Shown: piece after piece, positions 55,932-64,000 of the stretch
Layout of the letters: each line of letters starts with the position of its first letter
Numbering within the stretch: the first letter of the stretch is position 1
NCBI GenBank assembly: GCA_027600665.1
Contig: JADGJL010000023.1
Location: forward strand, 1-64,000
Direction: 5' to 3'
Source of the DNA: Irineochytrium annulatum
Taxonomy: Eukaryota; Chytridiomycota; Chytridiomycetes; Chytridiales; Chytridiaceae
DNA: 64,000 nt
The notes under the pieces: model-generated
The model's input: only the letters and a program-made list of their open reading frames with translations
Told to the model about the DNA's origin: nothing
Databases searched by the model: none
Translations under genes and position numbers: made by a program

Positions 55932-56139
55932 CACCTGCTGTTGTTCCTACCCTTTATATATTCATTTTTGTGCATGCATACTTCTCCGCTTCCCAGATTA
56001 GCCCTGTAATAATATGATGGTAGTGATGCTTGTTGATGTCAGCCCGAACTTTTATCACACGTGCTCATGACGTCGTTGGCCGCGATCCATCAGTCGGTAA
56101 AAAGGAAGACGGCTTCCGTTTGAATTTTCAAGAGCATCC

Positions 56140-57768
56140 ATGTTACGTCGCATCGTGATCTCGTCCACGCGCACCCCGCTGCCGTTCGCGGTGCGTTCGT
56201 CCGTCATACGTTCCCGGCCTCAGACTGACGCGCCAGGGCAGCAGCGGCAGGCACGGTCTTACTCCGCGGCCACGGCCTCCAGCGTATCGTCCGGTGTTGG
56301 ATTCAACCTGACCCCTGAGCAGCTGGAGCTCCAGGAGCTCGCACGCACGTTCACCGCGAAGGAGATCATTCCAAACGCCGCACATCACGATCGCACGGGG
56401 GAGTACCCGACCGAGATCTTGAAGAAGGTGCGGGGCGTGTTCACCTACTCGGCTCAATTTATCTAATATCAACACTTGACTAGGCGTGGGAGGTTGGGCT
56501 ACTCAACACTCACGTACCGGCCGAGTATGGGGGGCTTGGACTTGGTGTCCTTGACTGCGCGATCATTTCGGAGGAGATGGCGTATGGTTGTTCTGGTATA
56601 CAGACGGCCGCTGAGGCCAACGGTCTCGCGGTATGTAAACTTCGATCGGCCCAGGGGGATAGCGCGGACTTTTTACTGATAGCCCGTGTGTGAGCAGGAG
56701 GCTCCCGTTATCATCGGCGGGAACGACGCTCAGAAGAAAAAGTACCTTGGCCGGATGACGGAGGAGCCTTTGATGTGCGCGTACTGCGTGACGGAGCCCA
56801 TCGCCGGGTCGGACGTAGCGGGCATTCAAACCCGCGCTGTTAAGAAGGGGAACTCGTGGTCGATCACGGGCAATAAGATGTGGATCACCAACGGCGGTAA
56901 GGCGGACTGGTACTTCGTCCTCGCCAAGACGGACCCGAACGCGAATGCCGGCAAGGCCTTCACGGGATTCATTGTTGACGGGAAGTCAGCCGGCATCACG
57001 GTCGGGAAGAAGGAGATCAACATGGGACAAAGGGCCTCGGATACGAGGGGCATTTCATTTGAGGACGTTGAGGTCCCCGATGAGAACAGGCTTGGTGACG
57101 TTGGCCGCGGGTTCTCGCTCGCTATGGGTGCCTTCGACACCACGCGGCCCCTGGTTGCCGCCGCCGCCGTTGGTGTCGCGCGCCGGGCGTACGAAGAGGC
57201 TGCCAAATACGCACTCGGTACGATATGTTGATGCGATTAATTTGTAGTAATTGCGATTTAGAGCGAAAGACTATGGGCAAGGCGATTGCGGAACACCAGA
57301 TCATCGCGTTTATGCTTGCGGACATGGCTATAGGGGTGGAGGCTTCGCGAAACATGGTTTGGAAAGCCGGTGCCCTGCGAGACCAAGGCCAGAGCAATAC
57401 GCTCTTCGCTTCGATGGCGAAGGCTTTTGCCTCTGAGGTGGCCAACAAGAACGCTGCTGATGCCGTTCAAATTTTCGGCGGAAACGGCTTCAACTCTGAG
57501 GTAACGACTGTGATATGTTTTAATATTTAATGTCTTGCTTTGCAGTACCCTGTCGAGAAGTTAATGCGTGACGCGAAGTAAGTTTCATGCGTGTTTCGTT
57601 CACTGTTTTTTGGCATTTCCTGACGTTTGTTTCTTTACAGAAGTGAGCCGAGCATTTCCATAGTAGGAAGTTTTATGCTAAATCTTTGTTTCTCCAGTTT
57701 TCATGATCTACGAAGGGACATCCCAGATTCAGCGCCTTATCATCTCGCGCCTCTTGTTGAAGAGCTAG
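56140..57768 (+). CDS. ACADM: Medium-chain acyl-CoA dehydrogenase, mitochondrial
   Basis: Seven exons, 56140-56427, 56484-56630, 56698-57217, 57262-57500, 57546-57577, 57641-57642 and 57698-57768, give 432 residues, near the 421 of mammalian MCAD. The basic, Ser/Arg-rich N-terminus ([20 protein letters not shown]) looks like a mitochondrial presequence. MCAD-like blocks run throughout: [73 protein letters not shown] and [14 protein letters not shown]. The last contains the catalytic Glu context of this subfamily. The enzyme is an FAD flavoprotein of mitochondrial beta-oxidation that passes electrons to ETF. The exon of only 2 nt is needed to read [13 protein letters not shown] in frame. If it is not used, the gene is frameshifted just before the active site. 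Confidence 0.92.
57641..57642 (+). other. Putative 2-nt microexon of the acyl-CoA dehydrogenase gene
   Basis: TTTCTTTACAG ends at 57,640, then AA, then GTGAGC begins at 57,643, with TCTCCAG ending at 57,697. The preceding exon ends GAC GCG AA before GTAAGT, and the next begins TT TTC ATG. Only insertion of AA gives Ala-Lys-Ile-Phe-Met-Ile-Tyr-Glu, the conserved sequence. No alternative acceptor in the interval restores the frame. Confidence 0.55.
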
Positions 57769-58038
57769 TTAGTTTAACAATACATCATGGACGTCATTCG
57801 GCTAATGAATTGCGCATACATCGTTTTATCCCTTCCACATTGCGGGTTGGTCCGTGAAGGCGCGCTTCGTCAAACCTCCCGTCTTGGCTTGAATCCGCGA
57901 AGTCGTCGGGTGCGCTTCATTAGAGGTGATCTCCGAAGTTGACTTGGCAGTCCGGAACCCTCCCCTCCTCCTTTATCACCTTCTCCTCCTTCCCTTCCCA
58001 GTAGACCTACGGACTCTTCTGTTTGTGCTTGCTGTGAC

Positions 58039-61000
58039 ATGCTGCGACTTATTGCCAACGGCGGGCGGTCTCGCCTGCAGGCAACTCTGCTGGTCGCTGC
58101 TCAAAGCCACTCGGCGCTCCATTCGTGGAAGTCGGCGCGTTCCTACCATTACGACAGCAACGTCTACGGCTACCGCCTGCCGAAGCACCATTCGATCCCG
58201 GACTGTATGTGTTGTTGACGTGGCGCGATTTTGGTCGCATGCTGATGGGTCGGGCTTGCCCTTTGAACAGTCTCCCCTGAAGAGGTCGCAAACCGCGCCG
58301 CGGGCTCCAACCTCCTCCGTCTCGTCAATGCCTACCGTTCCCACGGCCACCGGCTGGCGTCGCTGGACCCGCTGAACCTGACTCCGCGGGATCCCGCGTC
58401 GGTCAAGGAGCTGGACCCCGCCCGTTACCTTCTAGCGCCGAGTGACGTGTTCAACGTCCACGGCATATTGTCGATGCCGAGCGCGCAGGATGGACGCGCT
58501 TCCGTGGAGGAGATCATCAACCACTTACAGAAGACGTACCTTGGCGGAATCGGCTTTGAGTTTCACCACATTCCCGTATGTATTCGTTGTTTGACTGCCC
58601 GGGTGCTCGCCAGGTCTGATTATGTCGATGCAGGACCCGGCTGAGCGGCGATGGCTGGATGAGTTGGTTGAGGGGACTGACCGCCGTAATTTCTCCGGTG
58701 AGGAGCGGAAGCGCATGATGGAGCTTCTGTCGCGATCGGAAGTGTTTGATCACTTTATGGCGAAAAAGTTTCCCCAAGTGAAACGGTACGGCCTTGAGGG
58801 TGCTGAGGGGATGATGGTTTGCCTTGATACGATCTTCTCTGACGCGAGTAAAGGTTCGTTCTACGGTTTTGCTGGCTTATTCTGATTTGTCACACCAGAT
58901 GGGATCCGGGACGTTATCCTCGGTATGCCCCACCGTGGTCGGCTGAACCTTCTCGCATGTCTACTAGACTTCAACCGCACTGCTCTCTTTCACAAGGTGA
59001 AAGGAAACTCCGAGTTCCCCGAAGGCGTTCCCGGCACCGGCGATGTCGTCTCGCACTTAGCCGCCAGCGTCGATCTGAAGTATCCCAACTCGTCTCGCCC
59101 TATCCACGTCTCGCTGCTCCACAACCCGTCCCACTTGGAAGCCGTGAACCCCGTGGCCGTCGGCAAGGCCCGTGCCCGCCAAATGTACCTCTACGGCGAG
59201 CAGCTGGACACGAAGGACTGCTTCATCGGCGACCGGGTCATGTGCGTGCAACTGCACGGAGACTCTGCTTTCTCCGGTCAGGGCGTTGTCACCGAGACGC
59301 TCGGCCTGTCGAACCTCCCTCACTTTACGGCCGGTGGGTCGCTTCACGTCATCGTCAACAACCAAATTGGTTACACGACGCCCGCCATGAACGCCCGGTC
59401 GACCATCTATACCTCCGACGTCGGGAAGATGATCAACGCGCCTGTCATTCATGTCAACGCCGACACGCCCGAAGACGTCGCTGCCGCTGTACACGTCGCC
59501 GTCGCTTACCGCCAGCGCTTCCGGAAGGACGTTATCATCGACTTGATTGCTTACCGCCGCATGGGACACAACGAACTGGACGAGCCCTGTGAGTAATTTA
59601 CGTTTTGCGAATAGAAATGGGAATGTTGCTGACCTATAATTATTAGCATTCACTCAACCGTTGATGTACAAAACCATCCGAAGCCGCCGCACGGTCCCGT
59701 CCTTGTACGAGGCGCGGCTGGAGTCTGAGGGCGTTGTCTCCCGAACAGAGATCGACAACGTCCGGACCTCATACTTCTCAGACTTGGAAAAGAACCTTGA
59801 AGACAGTTACTCGTTCACCCCAAAGGTATTTTGATTCTTAGATGTCTTGTATTGGTGGCTGACAAAGTTTAGGCGGACACTATGCAAGGCAAGTGGAAAG
59901 ATATGATTATCCCGACCGAAGTCCAAACTGGTTTGGATACCGGTGTTCAGACGGAGGTGCTGAAGGAGGTCGGCCTGGGTTCCGTCAAGGCCGATGGCAT
60001 TGTATGTCTTCATCCTCATATTGCGCATGTTTTCTGACTACATTCTAGCAAGTACACAACCGTCTCGCCAAGTTCCATATCGAGGGTCGGAAGACAAAGG
60101 TCCAAGCAGGCAGCAACCTCGACTGGGCGACCTGCGAGGCGTTCGCGTTCGGTTCTCTTCTGGTTGATGGTATGAAATGCCAAATGAAGTTCAGGAAGCG
60201 ATGCTAAATCGGCACTTCTACTACTATTATTGTAGGGTATGGCGTGCGCATCTCCGGCCAGGATGTCGGCCGTGGGACGTTTTCGCAGCGCCACGTTATG
60301 CTCGTCGATCAGAACACCGAGCACACCATTATCCCGCTCAACAAGCTTCGCAACAAGCAAGGTTATTTGGAGATTGCTAACTCGAACCTGAGCGAGTTCG
60401 CCGTCCTTGGGTTCGAGACTGGGTTCTCGTGGGAGCACCCGAATACTCTCTGCATTTGGGAGGCCCAATTCGGCGACTTCTTCAACGGCGCCCAAATCAT
60501 CATCGACACCTACCTCGCGTCTGGTGAGGCCAAGTGGCTTCGTCAGAGCGGCCTCGTGATGCTGTTGCCGCATGGTTACGATGGCGCCGGGCCGGAACAT
60601 AGCAGTTGCAGGGTTGAACGATTCCTCCAGGTTTGTGGGCCTTGAGAAGAACGGCTTCTTTTTTACTTCGCACTGCCTCCAGCTCTGCGATACGACCTTC
60701 GACGCCGCCGACCCCATGCCTCAGAACCCGAACATGCATGTCGTCAACCCGACAACGCCGGCCCAATTCTTCCATCTTTTGAGGCGCCAGATGCTGCGAA
60801 AGTATAGGAAGCCTCTGATCGTTGTCGGGCCCAAAACCCTCCTTCGCCACCCGCAAGCCGTCTCGAATCTAGAGGACATGGCTCCAGGTACCGCCTTTAA
60901 GCCCGTCCTCGCGTCGGACCACGCGGATCCCGCGTCGGTCGAGCGCGTCATATTTATGTCTGGAAAGCTTTTTTACGATCTTGAGAAGGAGCGCGTCGCC

Positions 61001-61350
61001 AAGGGATTGGAGCACAAGGTGGCGATTATGCGTCTTGAGGAGATCGCCCCATTCCCGTGGGAAGACATCAAGTCCTACGTCAGCAAGTTCACTAGCGCCA
61101 AAGGTTAGGATCTCAGTTGTATTTGTCCGACAGTTCCCTAAGTCACCCCCTTCTAGAATTCGTATGGGTGCAAGAGGAGCCGCAAAATCAGGGCTGCTAC
61201 ACTTTTGTTGCCCCCCGCATCAGCCAGATTCTGCCAAATGGAGCGACGCTGAAGTATGTGGGTAGAAGTCCTTTGCCCGTCCCGGCGACGGGTATCAGCT
61301 CGGTCTACAAGAAGGAGCAGGCGTCTATTTTATCGGGGGCATTCGCTTGA
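58039..61350 (+). CDS. DHTKD1: 2-oxoadipate dehydrogenase E1 (DHTKD1)
   Basis: A multi-exon gene of the thiamine-diphosphate 2-oxoacid dehydrogenase E1 family. The start at 58,039 gives [20 protein letters not shown], a probable mitochondrial presequence. SNVYGYRLP follows, the YGYR motif typical of DHTKD1 rather than OGDH. Further blocks: [109 protein letters not shown] and [20 protein letters not shown]. Near 60,632 a GTTTGT...CTCCAG intron (53 nt) is required to join FLQ to LCDTTFD. The end ([30 protein letters not shown]) is standard. The protein decarboxylates 2-oxoadipate in lysine, hydroxylysine and tryptophan breakdown. It lies 270 bp after the acyl-CoA dehydrogenase on the same strand. 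Confidence 0.93.
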
Positions 61351-61524
61351 TACGTCAAAGAAGTTATTGTTTACATACAATAAAGTCATCGCTGCATATG
61401 AAAACAATCACGTTTATGAATGAAGAAAATCAAAGAATCGTTACGTAGTTACTCATATGTATAATTTAAATAATCAAGGAGGGTGCCATCCTAACTACAT
61501 AGAAAAGATGGGAGGAGCTATTTC

Positions 61525-64000
61525 TTATCCATTCCTTACGAGGGGTATCAGCGTCCGTGTGACCACACGAGCGTCCCCTTTCACCGCGGATGCCAAATTC
61601 TTTATCCAATTCATCATTACGAGTTGATGTTCAGATGCTAAGTGAACCACCGGAATTGCCTCGGAGGCCGTACGAACGTGTCCACGACCGCCTCCATTTA
61701 TTTCACCACCGTCGCCAGGAGCATCCGGGGACTTGATGGTGAAGCCGTACCGGTGGTTTGGAAATCGAATCGCCTCAGGGTCTGGCTCTATGATCGTGAA
61801 CGTATTCACAGGAACCATCGCAACCAAGCGCAGATCCTTCGGCGAGCGAATAACGTACAAAGTTCGATCTCGTAGCACGCACCACCGAAGGTGGTATGTG
61901 GAAGAGCTGTCCAGGCGGACGTGAAGAAATGTTTCGATCTCGGGCAAAGAAAGGGACTGCAGGGGGTTTCCGACACGGTTAGCAGTGGCGGTAGGAGGCT
62001 TTTCGCTACTTTCAGATTCTCCATCGGCTGGTGATGGCACAGATCGGGTGGATATAAAATCAAGGAGCCTCCTTGGAATCATCGAGACGCTGTCAAGAAG
62101 TCAGAAATACCACTATAAGTTACTAGTGAAACATACTTGGATTCTCCCGCTTTCGACCCCGGAGCAGCGAGCGGAGCGCTGCTGTCTATCCGCGCCAGTT
62201 GAATATCGGGTGCACCCGTGCCTACACCAGCGGGCGACGAAGCGCCTGGCGACGCAGCTGCCCAAATCATCCCGCTATTTAAACTGCCCGCATCACTAAA
62301 CGACGCCAAGCTGAATCGCGCCGCAATCTTCTCTTCGTAAAAAGAGTCGATAGACCGAGCTGTGTACGCTGTCGCTCGCACATCACTGGCACTGATCAAG
62401 GACTCGGCATCGCCTTCCATCTCCAAGTCTTCAGGCTTATCGGTCCTCAGTGTTCCGGCGGCGCCGCCCGTCGACCCCATAGCCTCGAAAAAAGACGTAA
62501 GAATATCGTCTCGCTCTTCCCCCTCGTCTGTCACGGATGGCAGATCGGTTGCATCTGATCCAGAGTACGAAAGGTATCGGAAGCCTCTCGGGTCGTTAAC
62601 CACTCGAGCGAGGGAGTCCTTTCTCGGAAGGGAGTCACTCGATGGCTTCTGACTGCTCGGCGACAACACGAGGGTTGCATCCGCGTCATCTTCGTCTTCG
62701 TCGTCGGTATCCGAGCACACCGTATAGAAGGACTGATGCTTTGACACCTAAAATGGAGTTAACACGGTGAGATCAGGTAAATATTCAAACCTTGACGTCT
62801 TTCTCCAACACCTCCTCCAGTGCCACGAGGTAATCAGCATAAGCCAAGAACTGATCTTGCTTCTCGCCAAGGCTGTCCAGTATAGTCAAAAGATTCGACA
62901 CTGTTTCCCTGCTTTCCAAAGCGACAGCTGCCTTCACTGGCGACGACAAGATTGGTTTCGCTCCAGAAGGAGGCGGCGGCGTTCGTGGTGCGGGTGACCC
63001 AGATATCATAAACCCCGTGGGATTCATTGGGGACTTAGGGGTTGGCAGGTTAGGATGCGAGGGTTGCGATGGAGTTAAGCGAAGAGATATCGGAGAGTAT
63101 TGGCCCCCGCTCCCCGTGGACGGCGTCTTCGCAATAGGGGGAGAGAATTTTGAGGAAAAGGTATGGGGTTGGCCTTCCGATATTGAAAACATCCCTGGAG
63201 AAAAGGGGCCTTCTGCAGGACTTTTTAACGAGGCGGGGTAAGGCAGGGGTGGTTGTTGCCATTGGTTTTGCTGATTTGCCGATAAGCCATCGGATGAAAG
63301 AGGAGAACTGAAGAAGGATCGCTGAGTGTTCGGGCTTCTCGTAGAGGGCACGCTAGACGGTCCGCCGACAGCCGCTATCCACTTCGGATGAGGCGGCGGT
63401 AAAGCGCCCCCAAGGGATGATTCTATTTACACCGAATTAAAACACCCAACAATCGGAGGTAAGGAGCAGTTGACTTACTGCGGGTGGTGATTCCAGAAAG
63501 CACCCCAGCCACCGGACTCTTAGGGCCTTTAGAACCTACGATACGTGCGTGAAGAAGATCTGTTGGTGACTGTTCCGCCGGCGACAGTCCCTCAGGCCTC
63601 CGTAGCCCCGACTCCAATGTCGTAGCACGAGGCCGGGATAGGGGTGACATGGGAGTTGTGACCAAGGCAGGCTCGGCGAGCTGTCCAGTTGCATCCATCG
63701 TCATTGCACGATTGCGGCCACCAGAAGCGACCTGCGACAGTAGCTCTTCGGCCTTCGCCGGCTTGGGGCCGTCGGGAGATAATGATGCCTGTGGTACAGG
63801 TGTGGCGGGCGCTGTATCTTCGGTCGGCTGCAAACTATTGAGCGGTGGACGAAGGTTCGGGGGAAGCGGTGGTATCGGGCGATGGCGACCGCCAGGTAAG
63901 CTTCCGCCAGATGTATCGGGGATCAAGTTGTCAACGGCTATCCGGGAAGCGGATGGGGTAGCATCTTCCGTCGGTACTGCTTTGACGGTAGTAGACGCAT
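61525..64000 (-). CDS. PH-domain protein, 5' end beyond the window
   Basis: A partial minus-strand gene: the stop is at 61,525 and coding continues past 64,000. Exons recognised: 63,480 and upward (Pro/Ser-rich, PIPPLPPNLRPPLNSLQ), 62,790-63,420 (Pro/Ser-rich, ending LAYADYLVALEEVLEKDVK), 62,138-62,750 (SKHQSFYTVCSDTDDEDEDD) and 61,525-62,092. The introns between them are 44-46 nt and keep the frame (for example GTATGT...TTGACAG at 62,138-62,093). The final exon holds a PH domain at its C-terminal side (LHVRLDSSSTYHLRWCVLRD, RTLYVIRSPKDLRLVAMVPV, WIKNLASAVKG). It begins with the usual hydrophobic strand and ends with the Trp-containing helix. The rest is low-complexity, probably disordered and phosphorylated. 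A membrane- or cortex-associated adaptor is likely; no catalytic domain is visible in the part shown. Confidence 0.78.

Noticed and set aside
1..64000. CRISPR arrays, bacterial operons, rRNA or tRNA genes
   Set aside because: None seen; the intron-rich genes and LTR retrotransposons identify eukaryotic nuclear DNA.

Overview
This window is nuclear DNA of a filamentous or zoosporic fungus. Most genes carry many short (about 30-60 nt) GT-AG introns, often with a CTAAC/CTGAC-like branch site. The gene set is fungal: an Mdm34 ERMES subunit, a Ypd1 phosphorelay protein, a Tgl4/5-type lipase, Spb1 and the GARP subunit Vps52. An adenylate kinase 7 with a C-terminal Dpy-30 motif, a cilium/flagellum protein, points to a lineage that still makes flagellated zoospores (chytrid-like). 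No rRNA, tRNA, CRISPR or prokaryotic signals were seen.

Region 1 (1-18,000) is a graveyard of Ty1/copia LTR retrotransposons. Family A is present twice in + orientation: A1 (gag-protease-integrase at 285-3,235 and RT-RNase H at 8,932-10,650) and a more decayed A2 (15,690-17,380). An antisense copia fragment B (gag-protease-integrase) lies at about 3,236-5,284, where A1 integrase breaks off. A younger family C has an open RT/RNase H reading frame at 11,784-12,870 followed by an LTR. A rearranged inverted piece of C forms the left window edge (1-250). A family-A LTR at 11,002-11,460 recurs inverted at 17,400-17,825. Stretches 5,285-8,900 and 13,231-15,650 hold no recognisable gene except one small acidic ORF.

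Region 2 (18,000-64,000) is gene-dense. In order: TTI1 (+), YPD1 (-), MDM34 (+), a Tgl4/5-like patatin lipase (+), VPS52 (-), an exostosin-family glycosyltransferase (+), a PP2C phosphatase (-), SPB1 (-), a secreted phosphoesterase (+), an F-box/LRR protein (-), ALG9 (+), a second F-box/LRR protein (-), a secreted vitellogenin-like protein (+), an alpha/beta hydrolase (-), a small secreted cysteine-rich protein (-), AK7 (+), the 3-hydroxyacyl-CoA dehydratase PHS1 (+), RAB18 (+), medium-chain acyl-CoA dehydrogenase (+), DHTKD1 (+) and the 3' part of a PH-domain protein (-) that runs off the right edge.

There is no operon logic, but lipid and mitochondrial functions are frequent: ERMES lipid transfer, lipid-droplet lipase, fatty-acid elongation, Rab18, beta-oxidation, lysine/2-oxoadipate degradation and a putative lipid-carrying secreted protein. 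The most unusual observations concern gene structure: an apparent 2-nt exon in the acyl-CoA dehydrogenase gene, an 8-nt exon in the lipase gene, an SPB1 first coding exon consisting only of ATG, and a vitellogenin-like large lipid transfer protein in a fungus. Exon boundaries were worked out by hand from reading frames and splice consensus; no searches or RNA data were available.
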